This document shows, one piece after another, positions 44,880-54,697 of a stretch of DNA of 64,000 bases; within the stretch, counting starts at the first letter, position 1, and each line of letters starts with the position of its first letter. The stretch comes from Micromussa lordhowensis (lineage: Eukaryota; Cnidaria; Anthozoa; Scleractinia; Lobophylliidae), in NCBI GenBank assembly GCA_964020085.1, contig OZ026597.1:12423144-12487143 (forward strand), written 5' to 3'. Under the pieces are notes generated by a model that saw only the letters and a program-made list of their open reading frames with translations, was not told the origin of the DNA and did no database searches. Position numbers and translations under genes: made by a program.

Positions 44880-45070
44880 CAAGTCAAGTCAAGTCAATTA
44901 TTATTTAAACTCACACAGAATAATTAATTAATACAAATTAGTGCTTAAAATATAAAATCAAGAGATTGGGAAGGGAAAGAATGTACAATTGTAGGTTCAT
45001 TTGCAGAGTTTGGGACAGCTAGATAGTTTAATTGTGGAACTAACCGAGTAAGTGACCCAAAACAAGAATA
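44880..45070 (-). mobile_element. LINE 3'-end fragment with (TTGAC)n tail
   Basis: On the minus strand an AT-rich UTR-like stretch ends in tandem TTGAC copies (44,883-44,898 on the plus strand). This resembles short LINE 3' ends with simple-repeat tails. No coding part is present. Confidence 0.45.
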
Positions 45071-45084
45071 AAGCATTACAAATT

Positions 45085-45973
45085 TTAATTGTCTTTCCTG
45101 ATCTCTTGTTGCCGCTTCTTATCAAACTGCTGTCTTCGTTTCAATCTTTCCATTAGATATACAACTTGTAGTAAATTATCTCTGTATTCCGGGCCATAAG
45201 CGAAGCCTTTTACTTCTGGAGGGAAAACGATCTCATTCATAATACCTGTCATGGTAAACCTAGTTTGGTTTTGTATTTGATCCCACAACAGATTTTCATC
45301 AGAACATCCTTTGGCAAGAATAGTTCTAACGTCAGGTGTTCCAACATGCTCTGTATTATTCATCCATACCATGTTTTTACCACTGGGTACCTCGTCTCCC
45401 CACTGGAAGAAATTGCATCTGTTTCTTTGACATTTAAAATAAATCCTGTCCGGATTCTTCTCAGAGCATGATTGACACAACACCAATGATTCTGAGCAAA
45501 AGCATTTGAGTTTCTCCTTATTCCATTTGCACCATATTGGAATTTGATCCTGGGCAATTTTCAAATAGTGATGAACTTTATCGAGTCCCGTGAAGATGAA
45601 ACAATCGGACATGGGACAACGAATATACTCCCAACCGCTTTGCGAAGTACATTTTTCCAGCTTATGATCGTGGATGAAGCATCCCAAGGGTTCCTCTTTT
45701 ACAGCTCCAAGAGTTTCCAAGGTAGGTAAATTTTCTTGCTGACCTTCTTCTACCACTTCAAAACCCAGATCTCTCAATAGATCATTAGTATCGATATCTT
45801 GTAGTGGTATGTTGACTTTGGCTTCTTTCCTCTTTTTGGCAGACTCTTTCTGGGAAGACTTTTGTTTTCTCTTTTTACTTTGCGTAGGATATTTGTTGGT
45901 TGAATATGAGTTTTTTTCTGACCATTTCTTCGCCAGTCATCGCTTCTTGATCCTGCGGTACTTCGTATTCCAT
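45085..45973 (-). pseudogene. GRF-type zinc-finger protein, frameshifted near the start
   Basis: The long frame 45,085-45,777 carries CFCSESLVLCQSC and FKCQRNRCNFFQWGDE, the Cys and Phe/Trp pattern of a GRF zinc finger, which binds nucleic acid in topoisomerase III and NEIL3 families. N-terminal sequence from an ATG at 45,973 (MEYEVPQDQEAM) is in another frame, with the break near 45,890. It is the first gene of the leftward block and may act in replication (inference). Confidence 0.72.
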
Positions 45974-46021
45974 GTTCACCGACTTCTAAAGCTCTTCTCC
46001 TCAGCAGTAATCAGTAACTGA

Positions 46022-46267
46022 CTTGAGCGAGAACGCGCGTTACATTTATTTTCATCCTGAACCAATCACAATTAATGACAAGGATGTCGTGAAACAAGTT
46101 TTTTTTATTAGAATAATGTCATTCTGACGCGGTCAAGCAGGTTTTTCTTTTACTGTAATGATTTCATGGCATCAAACTTGATTGACAAGGTATGGGGTAT
46201 CCCCTACAGTAACATTTCGCAAAAGGGGTAGGTTAATAAAGCAGCTGCATCAGTCTTGAATCTACAG
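46022..46267. promoter_or_regulatory. probable divergent promoter region
   Basis: It lies between the leftward GRF gene and the rightward small genes. It contains GGGGTATCCCCTAC (46,195), close to the GGATACCCCTATC motif of the other modules, and TTAATAAAG near 46,232. No clear TATA box of the other type is present. Confidence 0.4.
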
Positions 46268-46459
46268 TGAGATGAACACTGCGAAGAGCTTCGGAAGGAC
46301 CTTCCTCCGGCACAATATTACCGTTATAAAATAGAGCAATCTGTAAACAGACATGAAATCACCAACCTCAAAGCTGCTTCCAACAAACAAGACACACATT
46401 CCTTATCTGAACAGGTGGAGGAGTTGAGACAGCAGTTTGAGAAATTGTCAATACAATGA
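46268..46459 (+). pseudogene. small coiled-coil protein
   Basis: A 62-codon frame (YYRYKIEQSVNRHEITNL, then SEQVEELRQQFEKL) ends in TGA overlapping the next ATG as ATGA. The nearest ATG (46,273) is one base out of frame, so the start is damaged. Predicted amphipathic helix; function unknown. Confidence 0.5.
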
Positions 46460-47093
46460 TTGGCATCAGTAGGCAGATAGAAGAACCCATGGAGATAGGA
46501 AAACTAAACGGAAGAACTCTCTACGTGGGTGGTACAGAAGGTATAGACGCTTTAGCAGAATCGTTAGGTAAACAACATGACACGCAAGTCCACGTGATCT
46601 TAAAAAGAGGGCACGATTCGTGACACCATTATCTCCAAGTCAAATTCAAGAGGGATTAAATCACGTGTACAAAGCCAATTAAACTTTGTGTAGAAACATT
46701 GACACTAATGTCTTATCGTCTGGTTACTTAGAAAGAATTCAGTAGATCGTACGAGATGCTCGAACAGTTATTGCCTTCGGTGCTTTTGAAAACAGAGGAT
46801 GTTGTAAATCAGTATTACAAGGAGAAACAGGGTGGAGTGTGTAAATGGCTTTGTATGCACAAAACAAAACCGTTTACGTGTACGATGAAAGTAGCAAACA
46901 GTGGTACATCGCAATATGGATAAAGAGAAAAGATAACAGGGGGAAATGGTATACACGGTGTAACTTCATTCCATGTAGAAAACCGTATTTAGACTTCATT
47001 AGTACAGCTGTTGTAGGTTCTCGACAACCAACCGAGGATATGATACACGAACTAGAAGATTTGTTTCAAAGATCGCTCTTCCTTGAGGGCTAA
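46457..47093 (+). pseudogene. SLOG/YspA-like Rossmann-fold protein, broken
   Basis: About 211 codons. Signatures in order: YVGGTEGIDALAE (46,530), an Arg-Asn motif near 46,695, a VIAFGAF strand (46,775), a GETGWSV Gly loop directly before 46,843, and KTVYVYDESSKQWY after it. This order matches the YspA-related SLOG family, whose members bind nucleotides or NAD-derived signals. Breaks are a frameshift near 46,610 and stops at about 46,680, 46,744 and 46,842. The last 82 codons are open. A nucleotide-sensing or host-interaction role is inference. Confidence 0.65.
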
Positions 47094-47374
47094 GGGGTCA
47101 AGCAAACTGACACGGAAATTGTAATGAATTTGACATGTAGGTTAATTGTTTTTGTTATTAAAACGGAGCATGTATTCAGCTTAACGGATGATAGTACTCC
47201 AATACACAGCAAGTATTGACCCTATATTTCATTTAAAACACGTATAATTTCGAAATAATTACAACCTATTTACTTTCAATATATTCACTTTAAGCAGTTA
47301 GAAAAACAATGTATTTACAATAGGTCTTAGAAAAGCAAAGTATTCACAAGAAAAAATATAAAGAAGAAACGTAT
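47094..47374. other. non-coding, convergent gene ends
   Basis: AT-rich stretch with repeated GTATTTACAA-like phrases (47,266-47,380). No ORF. Confidence 0.5.
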
Positions 47375-48052
47375 TTACAATGAAATATTTAAAAAAATAG
47401 AAGAAAAACTTAATGCGTCGTCGTAACTTTGAATAATTTTCTCACGCTCTCTCTTCTCACGCTCTCTTTCCTCACGCCTTCTTCGCTCTCTCGCTCGCTT
47501 CTCTCTCTCTTCATTCCGTCGTCTTGTCGCTTCCTCTCTTTCCCTCTTCCTAGTTTCTTCTTCGCGTTTTCTTTTTATTTTATTCTCTGCTCTTTCTTTC
47601 CTTTGCCTTTCCCTCTCTCTCCTCTCGGTTTCTTCCCTCCTTTTTCTTTTTAATTGCGCCCTCGCCACCCCTACTCCTGGCTCATGTCTTTGGCGGGGAG
47701 GTTGAGTGGGAGGATGCTGCCGCGCTGAACATTGTAGAGGTGGAGGTGGTGGTGGCGGTGGTGGTGGAGTAGGTGGTGGTGGTGAAGGTGGTGGTAGTGA
47801 TAGCTCTTGAACAAATTCGTTCAAGAGCTCCCTCATGTCTTGTCTAGTTGTTTCTTCTGCATCGGCCTCCTGTTTCCTTCTTCTCTTTTCTTTCCTTTTT
47901 TCAAGCTCTCTCTTTCTTTGTACCCTATACCTCTCTGTGTTGTTATCTCGCCATCTTTTTACTTGCTTGCCTTTGTTTTTTTTTCTTTAATTTTTCTTTT
48001 AGCAAACTGTTTTCAAGCTTAAGCTTTAATTTCTAGTTCTGTTTCCATCTGC
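47375..48052 (-). pseudogene. Pro-rich, Arg/Glu-rich low-complexity coiled-coil protein
   Basis: The frame 47,375-47,836 has a run of about 25 prolines with few other residues, then a highly charged Arg/Glu/Lys helix (RREEREREKREREK). A coiled-coil segment upstream reaches an ATG near 48,047 in another frame. The low complexity makes homology unreliable; it may be a non-conserved Polinton protein. Confidence 0.4.
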
Positions 48053-48544
48053 GAACAAAACGAAATGTCTTTAATCAAAACGATAACACTATTATAAACA
48101 ATTATTGTGAGTAATAAAGTAAAACTAGAAGTATTTTGAACTTCAATAAGTTTTAGTCAAAACGAAACAAAGAGGTGCTAATTTTTCATGCAAATTCTGT
48201 GCAAAGTAAAAGGGCGAAATGAACGCCATGACAGTGTATAAATATTTTTCAACTCTCCATCTATTTAGTCAGCTTGTGAAAAAACGTAAAGAATCAAGAT
48301 CGATATTTAGAGAGAATACGAAAGAACGAAACCCATTTTTGATCATGAACGCGCAATCGGTGTTTTGTCAATCAATCAGTTATTATTGTGGTTATTCCAC
48401 AGTGTAGCTCCACTATAACTAAAACTATTTGTGCAATAATTTGTGCGTGGTAATCGAACAGTGACCTTGTTTACAGTTTCCCCTTAGGCTGTAGTTTGTA
48501 TTGCGCTCAGAGAATTGCGATGCTTCATAGTAGAAATCATATCT

Positions 48545-49050
48545 GTTTTTATAATAAAGTTTCGATATAACGCGCGCTCTGATTGGCTGAAACAGCGTGT
48601 TTTATCAGAGAAGAGAACACGGGTTGATGACGGTAAGCTGGCTTCTTCAAGTTTTTGCTTCGGAATTTTGACAAATTTGACCAAAATTAAACATCCCTTG
48701 TGGCTCAGACAAATGCAGTGGAAACGAGCTATTTGTCTGCAGTAAATATTTAACAATTATCCTGCGAAATCGCGCGGAATATCGTCTGATACTTAGGCGA
48801 CGAGGGCGTAGGCCGAGTCGGCTAAAATCAGACGATATTCCGCGAGATTGAGCAGGATAATTATTTTATTATTCAACAAATTGAAAACAAAACGGCCTAA
48901 ATCCTTGTAATCCTCTCTGTCGACATTTTCTCACTTCACTTTTTCTTCCCACGTACGAAGCTACGTATACCGCCGGATATATGTTACCTACGGATGACAG
49001 ATATCGAGAGCATCATGACCATATTTGGATAGTGTTACAATTTGTTGAAT
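48545..49050. mobile_element. MITE with palindromic core
   Basis: AAATCGCGCGGAATATCGTC near 48,768 is answered inverted at 48,827-48,846 around a CGACGAGGGCGTAGGCCGAGTC centre. The wider region resembles other dispersed copies in the window (CTCTGATTGGCTGAAACAGC, CGTGTTTTATCAGAGAA; compare 49,800-49,850). Confidence 0.6.
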
Positions 49051-49930
49051 AATAAAGCTTAATATAGCTGCACTTAGACCATTGTTAACAACAGAAGTGC
49101 TAAAACTGTACTAAAATAACAAGTTTTGCTAGATTCCAACAAACACGCAACGAAATAGACAACTTCTCATTCTCAACCTAGCGAATGCTTCGATTAAAGA
49201 CATTACGAAGGCAGATATTAAACTTAAGAAGTAAAACAACGACAGAAAACACCAACTGAGCTGTCTGTTTACGATGAGAAGCTTTATTTTTGTAAAAATG
49301 CTCAAACAACACTTACATGCAGTGTAGTAACGCTCGTTTGCTAACTGGCGATCTCCGGTCATCTCGGCGAAGTGAACCTCAACAATTTCGTATCATCGCT
49401 CACTCGACGAGTGATCACTTGAAAGCTGGCTCTGATATTCTCCTTTACTCGGAGTAGAACCAGTGGAAGCAGTCTAGCCTTTCCAACTTTGACCCCAGTT
49501 CGTGCAATCTTGCTGCAAGCGGCTGCAAGCCGTAAATAAAAGTACTGCGCTCCTTAGCAGCTCCTTTCAAATACAACTCAGCATTCGCTAGTTTTGAGCT
49601 CCTTGTTTCTTAATTTCCATTTGAAACGGTGCATAATGCGGCCGGATTCCTTTGTAGTAGAAACCTTTAGATCCTTAATTAAGAATTAAACTAAAAAACG
49701 AACTTTGAAGGCATCGTTCTTCTCCTGGATAGCAACTCGATACTGAAAGCGTAGCTGTCGTCTCGTTAGCCAATCAAATTTTTTGAACAGTTCTAACAAG
49801 GACTGTGATTGGCTTATTTTAGCGTGCTTTATCAGAGAATAGAGAACGGCTGACGCCACTTTTCCCCGTTTGGAAAAATAAAGTTTGGCTTGAAAATTCA
49901 GGCGAATGCGTGGAGAATTTATTGGATTCT
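49051..49930. other. no gene recognised
   Basis: No convincing ORF. A second CTTTATCAGAGAATAGAGAAC segment (49,827) shows MITE-related sequence. The rest has no visible structure. Confidence 0.5.
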
Positions 49931-49936
49931 TTACCA

Positions 49937-50130
49937 TAAAACAAATAAAGAAGCCTCGACTGTGCTCTGTTCTGTTGTAAAGCACTTAGGAAGCGGTAGA
50001 GCACTCAAGAAGTAGGGAAAAACACTCGACTACGTCTCGTGTTTTCCCCTACACTTCTTTCGTGCTCTACCGCTTCCTGCGTGCTTTACAACAGAACAGA
50101 GCACAGTCGAGGCTTCTTTATTTGTTAAGT
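49937..50130. mobile_element. hairpin MITE, about 190 bp
   Basis: Arms AAATAAAGAAGCCTCGACTG (49,943) and its reverse complement (50,107-50,126) continue through TTCTGTTGTAAAGCAC and GGAAGCGGTAGAGCAC to a centre near 50,033. No ORF. Confidence 0.8.
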
Positions 50131-50399
50131 ATACGAGTGAGTACAGATAAACTCTAATCCAGGATTTGAAGTAACCATGACGCTTTCATTTCTATTATTG
50201 AGAACGTTAAAAGCAAACTTTGAGTAGTGTGGTAAAAAAAAAAGATGCTCAAATAACCGTGTTTGTACAAGAGTAAGTGTAAGCTAAAATAATTTGTTAA
50301 AAGAGAGATGCACTTACCATTAGCGTTGATTTTCACTCTCCATGAACCGTCCGTGAAAGCGTGTTTGACTGCAAAAGTGTCATTAGCAACAATATATGG

Positions 50400-50560
50400 T
50401 AATGATACAGTGTGGGATACCCCTATCCTCCGTATTCTCATTGGTTCTTTATCACGTGCTGTGTGGGATACCCCTATCCTCCGTCTTTTCACCGATACTC
50501 GTTTTTATATAAAAGTCATGTAGTCATTTTATTTGTGACAACGTTCAGCACACCAAACAA
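50400..50560 (+). promoter_or_regulatory. TATA-containing promoter module b (rightward)
   Basis: Two copies of GGGATACCCCTATCCTCCG (50,416 and 50,466) precede the TATA box TTTTTATATAAAAG at 50,502-50,515 and the TCATTTTATTTGTGACAACG downstream element. It is nearly identical, in inverted orientation, to the module at 36,270-36,358. Confidence 0.78.
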
Positions 50561-50705
50561 CTAGATTATTGAAGAAAAGTTAAAGAAGAGTCATTTTGAA
50601 AGATAGTTCTCTTGTTTTGTTTTGAAGAGGTAAGTCTTTGACAAGGTCAGTACGCTTCCTATGTAGAGAGATTTCTGATGCACGAATTTCTTTTTTTACA
50701 TGTAG

Positions 50706-50914
50706 ATCATGGACACCCTCAATAAATGTGGTAGAAAATGTTCAAAACTATACCATCGGATCGAAGCATAGATCGAGGAGGAGAAAGAAAACAGTCAGTC
50801 GTTGTTGTCCAGGGACTTGATGATCCTTTATCTGTACGATGCTTCGTTACTTGACTACATTGATGCATTGTATATTGATCATGATCTTGGTTGTCTGAAC
50901 ATGCGTGAAGTGTG
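50706..50914 (+). pseudogene. small protein behind a spliced leader at the Polinton's right end
   Basis: A leader starting at promoter b has a consensus donor GAAGAG|GTAAGT near 50,629 and a T-rich acceptor TTACATGTAG|ATC near 50,705. The next exon begins with ATG at 50,709 (MDTLNKCGRKCSKLYHRIEA), meets an in-frame TAG, then stays open to 50,914 with acidic, Tyr/Asp-rich sequence (YIDALYIDHD). No known family. Confidence 0.45.
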
Positions 50915-51362
50915 ATATGCAAAAAGAAATCTTGCCTTTGCGATCAAAAGGTATAAACAATTATTATGATTTATAATTTTGAAAGAGTCCTAGACAAGTA
51001 TATTTTTTATAAACATTTTAATGGGCGCGGGTCAGGACCGCACACGTCCCGTCTGTAAAGAATTAGGATATTTGAAAAATACAATTGTACCACATTTGAA
51101 TTGCATGTGTATAGATCGAATGTCTATTGGCATATCGGACGAGTCTAAAGGAAGAATGGTTAGATCTGTCTCATGCCTTCGCGTCCAGTTTTCAACATTC
51201 CCGCCCAAAACAAACTCCTATGAGAACCTGGAGCCTAGTTTCCAGGTTTCACTGCTGCTCAGGGTATCCCAGCCGACGCCGCCATCTTAAATTCTTTATT
51301 CGACTGCTGATTAGCTCTTTTGTCCTCAAAAAAAAAACCCAAGTCACAAATTTAGTCACGTG

Positions 51363-51673
51363 GATTTTGAAGTTGCGTGACATTTTTGCAAGACCCTAAC
51401 GTGATTTCTGGTCGCCATGGAAATCTGTGAGACCGATCCCAGTTCTCCGTCGAGGCTGGTGGGCTGTTTTCCAACATGGCCGACTTTCATGGGCGCCGCC
51501 ATCTTGAATTCCAAATTCGATTCCTGATTGGTTCGTGGGTCCTCAAAATCAACTACATCACAGATTTTGTCACGTGGATAAAATCTGGCTCTGTGATTGG
51601 TCGAGAGTCATTTTAATGAAATGCTAATAATATGTACTGCGATCTGATTGGTTAGGGACCATGGTATACTACT
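51363..51673 (-). repeat. Polinton 1 right terminal inverted repeat
   Basis: Inverted match to 15,342-15,651, ending GGTATACTACT next to AACAGG (51,674-51,679). Confidence 0.9.
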
Positions 51674-51679
51674 AACAGG
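51674..51679. repeat. 6-bp target-site duplication of Polinton 1 (right copy)
   Basis: AACAGG, identical to 15,336-15,341. Gypsy coding sequence resumes here. Confidence 0.92.
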
Positions 51680-52112
51680 GCATCAAGGCAGCGAATGAGA
51701 AGGATAGACAGCGACGTCAGTTAGAGGTTGGTGACGCAGTATCTGAAGTGGCGTTCAGGACTGATCGTCAAGAAGACAGGTCCACTGATGTACGAGGTCC
51801 AGGTGGCACCAGGGAAAATATGGCGCCGACATATCGACCAGCTGAGGCCGACAGCCGTTGAGCCCAATGATGTACGAGGAGTTGCGCCCGATAATGTTGA
51901 AGTCAGCGGAGCAGAGGTGGTCAGCCAACCACCAGTGGCAATCCACCCAATATAGTTGGAACAGTTCCAGAGATACCTGTGACAGATCAACCGGAGATGG
52001 CTTCTGTTCCAGCACCTGCAACTATCGATCCCCCAGACGCGACTCCAGCCAGCCCTGCAGTCCGTGAGCGACGGTACCCCCCAGAGAGTGCGCAAAGCAC
52101 AACAGAGAACTG
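51680..52112 (+). pseudogene. Gypsy integrase C-terminal part
   Basis: Continuation of the Gypsy polyprotein after the Polinton. The segment KKTGPLMYEVQVAPGKIWRR with HIDQLRP is the usual Gypsy integrase tail, followed in another frame by a Pro-rich end with RRYPPES and a stop at 52,110-52,112. Frameshifts lie near 51,730 and 51,960. Confidence 0.8.
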
Positions 52113-52246
52113 ATCTCTGAACTGTATTAATTAGAGACACTACTAGACTACTGGACACTGTCTGTTTGATTTAGTTTGTTTATTTTTGAGATTGTAACAT
52201 AGGCATAATTTTGCAAGCCAGGACTGATCATTTTGTGTGGAAGAGA

Positions 52247-52399
52247 TGTTATGGTCTCCCTGTGGCATTTGTCAAATATGTAAATATGTAAATTGGATGC
52301 GTGCGTATATATGCGTGCGCATATTCGGAATTAAACGTGCTTCGAGTGGACCGCCATGTTGCTTTGGTGTGGTTCGTTTAGTCTTGTCAATACATGACA
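52247..52399 (+). repeat. 3' LTR of the Gypsy element
   Basis: 153 bp, TGTTATGG to ATGACA, preceded by a purine stretch (GGAAGAGA) and followed by CCTAT. It is the uninterrupted partner of the 5' LTR. Confidence 0.92.
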
Positions 52400-52616
52400 C
52401 CTATGATTCACTGTAATAATTTTAAGATTTAGGACTGTTTATTGTTTATTTATTGATATCGTTAGAATGTTAGTCATTGATCTTGTATAGTTTTCATTTG
52501 TTTTGTTTTCATATCTTTATATTTTTCTCGGCATATTAACATGACTGTATTGCTAGGGGCCTAATCAGCCTCATCAACCCAAATGGAAATAAAGTCACTT
52601 ACTTACTTATACTTAA
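52400..52616 (+). mobile_element. 3' end of the interrupted LINE
   Basis: Directly after the duplicated CCTAT comes LINE 3'-UTR-like sequence (GGGGCCTAATCAGCCTCATC, then AATAAAG) ending in an ACTTACTTACTTA simple-repeat tail near 52,598-52,612. Confidence 0.72.
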
Positions 52617-52645
52617 GCTATCGCTTTTCGGCTCAACTCTAAAGG

Positions 52646-52941
52646 TAGTAGCCTGCGTAGCTGGCGGTTTAGTTGGGGTAGAGCGCGCGAGCAAGCGGCG
52701 ATGCCGCGAGGAGCCTGGTGGGACAAACGAAAAACCGCCTGCCCGGATTCCTTGCCTGCTTTTCTAGTCCCTTTCGTTGGAGTACGGACTGTTCTCATTG
52801 GATCAGAACGCTGACACGTCAATCAAATGTTTTTTTAATCTCCCAAGAACATATCATTAAGCCTGAATATTTGATACGCGAATCACACTCCTAGCTATAC
52901 CCTAATTCCCAACCAGCTAAACCGTCAGCTACGCATGCTAT
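52646..52941. mobile_element. TIR MITE, about 0.3 kb
   Basis: Ends TAGCCTGCGTAGCTGGCGGT and, inverted, TAGCATGCGTAGCTGACGGT continue into GTTTAG. No transposase. Confidence 0.75.
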
Positions 52942-53626
52942 AAAGATTTGTGCAATATTGCCTTTAGGTCTGTATATATTATTTACTTACCTATAGGTGA
53001 CTCTCCAGACACTTGAGCATAGTTGCAACTCTAATAAATATGATAAAGATTTTGAAAATGAACATCGATGAAAGCAAGAGATTATCAAGGCAAGAGAGTG
53101 CATCCCCCCATATAGGCATTATACCCAAAGTATCCCTTCTTAAGTTATTTTTAGACATGGTACCTAGTTCTTCCGAGGATATTACTTGCATGATGCGTGG
53201 AGAGCCCAAGCGACTTTCTCGAAACTACCTGAGACGAAATGGCGGTAAATGTGTTGAAAGGTCATTTTATACGTTTTGATTTGCAGAGATGGTTTTTGCA
53301 CTTTCAGCCGTCTTTTTGTTCGGCTGAGCTTTCGTTTGCTTTGTGCTCGTTTGGCTGTTCATTATTTTGCCGTTAATTGGGTTTTAGGGAGTTTAACAAG
53401 CAAATTAAGCCTCAGCGACAAAGGTAACGAGTACAATGACTCTCCTAGTGTGCGTAAAAATCGTTGTTAATTTCTTTGCCGTTCTTTACAAAACAGCAGC
53501 GTAAAATAGTCACATTCGGCATATTCGAGTGGACGTTAACTACGACGGCCAATTTTTTAAATTTCTTTTCGAATTTTGACGCTGTCTTACATATTGTTTG
53601 TGATATTTCTGAAAGTGATGGACAAA
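52942..53626. other. no gene recognised
   Basis: Short open frames (for example 53,013-53,279 plus) have no recognisable domain or codon signature. Nothing supported. Confidence 0.5.
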
Positions 53627-53788
53627 TAGACCAATTTCGATATATTAAAATTCAGGCTAACACAATAGACCTCAGCACGAGGTTCTGGGGAATAAACTCG
53701 CACAAACTCTGTAGTTATTCCCCGGAGCCTCGTACTGAGGTCTATTGTTTTAGGCTGAATTTTAATATATCGAAATTGGTCTATTGAG
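53627..53788. mobile_element. palindromic MITE, 162 bp
   Basis: AATAGACCAATTTCGATATA at the left returns inverted at the right end. Inside, AATAGACCTCAGCACGAGG-type arms flank a short centre at 53,707. Confidence 0.85.
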
Positions 53789-53831
53789 TGAATCTAAACT
53801 CCCGCTAGATACGAAGGTTGAACATAAAATC

Positions 53832-53837
53832 GTTGTT
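53832..53837. repeat. 6-bp target-site duplication of Polinton 2 (left copy)
   Basis: GTTGTT, repeated at 60,459-60,464. Confidence 0.85.
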
Positions 53838-53905
53838 ACTACTATACCTGGCTCATATGACCCGTAACCAATCAGGAGCCGAGAAAAACAATAGGCTATT
53901 GTTTT
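53838..53905 (+). repeat. Polinton 2 left terminal inverted repeat
   Basis: Starts ACTACTATACCTGG, continues through AACCAATCAGGAGCCGAGAA, and matches the reverse complement of 60,391-60,458 with one or two changes. Confidence 0.88.
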
Positions 53906-54315
53906 GAGAACAATAGACTCTATTGTTTTCCAAATCCAAGATGGCGTCTTGAAAAATCGGACCAATGAGGAGGTGAATTAAGAATTCAAGATGGCGGTAG
54001 CGGCTCGGAAACCTGGAAACTAGGCCCTGGGTTGTCATAGGAGTTTGTTTTGGGGTGAGAAAATTGCCCATTGGACTCGAAGAGATCGGTCTCTCAGACT
54101 CGTCCGATATGTCAATTGAATATCAATCTACACACATGTACATCAAATGAAAAAACAATTGTATTTATTAAAAAGTCCTAATTCTTTACAAGAGGGACCT
54201 GTGTCCACTCCTTTAGTGGGAGGACGCCCATAATAATTTTTTCACAATAAATGTAAATCATTAGTGAGTGTCCAACGTGGTGTGTGCGCTGACGTGAAAA
54301 GCGTGGGAAAACTAT
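53906..54315. other. left subterminal region of Polinton 2
   Basis: No gene. It carries repeated phrases also found at 54,930-55,190 and 55,230-55,400: TCAGACTCGTCCGATAT and TCCTAATTCTTTACAAGAGG. This shows serial duplication of the subterminal module. Confidence 0.6.
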
Positions 54316-54697
54316 TTACAATTCCATCAAGGTTTCAGCATTTTCCATGTCCACATCATTGAACCCAGATGGTGTGTATCCATAAGGATAGGACTTGAAG
54401 GTGTTCGGATCGACCACACGTTTGTCAAACACCAATCCATATCTTTTGGTGCGTGGACCCACTTTGAGCTGTTTTGTGGCCGGATGTCTGGTGAAGAAAT
54501 TGGGATTGACGACGTCAATGTTTCTGCGTTCGTCAAGAGGATCCGTCAACTCCTCCAGAAGGTTGTGGCGCATGCTGTGGTAGTTAAGTTGTTGCTGACC
54601 ACGAACATTGAGGGTGAACCCTCGCACTTTGCAGCACACTTTGCCGTTTTTGGTCTTGTATCCATAATTCTTTGGTCCTGCTGAAGTGAAATCGATG
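54316..54697 (-). pseudogene. polB: DNA polymerase B C-terminal remnant (Polinton 2)
   Basis: About 125 codons, open, homologous to the polymerase C-terminus at 16,068-16,500. It has SAGPKNYGYKT, KVCCKVRGFTLNV, KRYGLVFDKRVVD and the same ending type (AETLMEL). All catalytic motifs are absent. At 54,697 it is fused to terminal-repeat-like sequence. Confidence 0.85.

Larger units (their letters stand above)
15342..51673. mobile_element. Polinton/Maverick (adintovirus-like) element 1, 36.3 kb
   Basis: The ends are inverted repeats of about 310 bp starting AGTAGTATACC, with the family's AG...CT termini and AACAGG on both sides. Contents are typical: polymerase B, chromodomain integrase, protease, packaging ATPase, hexon-like and penton-like capsid proteins. 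About 15 kb of the length is later insertions, mainly the tRNA-like array at 22.3-36.0 kb. All major genes carry stops or frameshifts, so it is a fossil. Confidence 0.93.
11633..52399 (+). mobile_element. Ty3/Gypsy LTR retrotransposon, split by a 36-kb Polinton
   Basis: Near-identical 153-bp LTRs (TGTTATGG...ATGACA) bound the element, with a CCTAT duplication on both sides. Own sequence is 11,633-15,341 and 51,680-52,399, about 4.0 kb after removing a MITE in the 5' LTR and the second copy of the Polinton's AACAGG duplication. Gag-, protease-, reverse-transcriptase-, RNase-H- and integrase-like segments occur in order, all broken. Its insertion site is the 3' UTR of the LINE. Confidence 0.9.

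Noticed and set aside
47429..48036. Plus-strand Ser/Phe/Leu-rich frames at 47.4-48.0 kb
   Set aside because: Reverse-strand shadows of the Arg/Glu-rich minus-strand sequence.
49686..50004. Minus-strand frames over the 49.7-50.0 kb region
   Set aside because: They overlap MITE sequence and its palindrome; no homology recognised.
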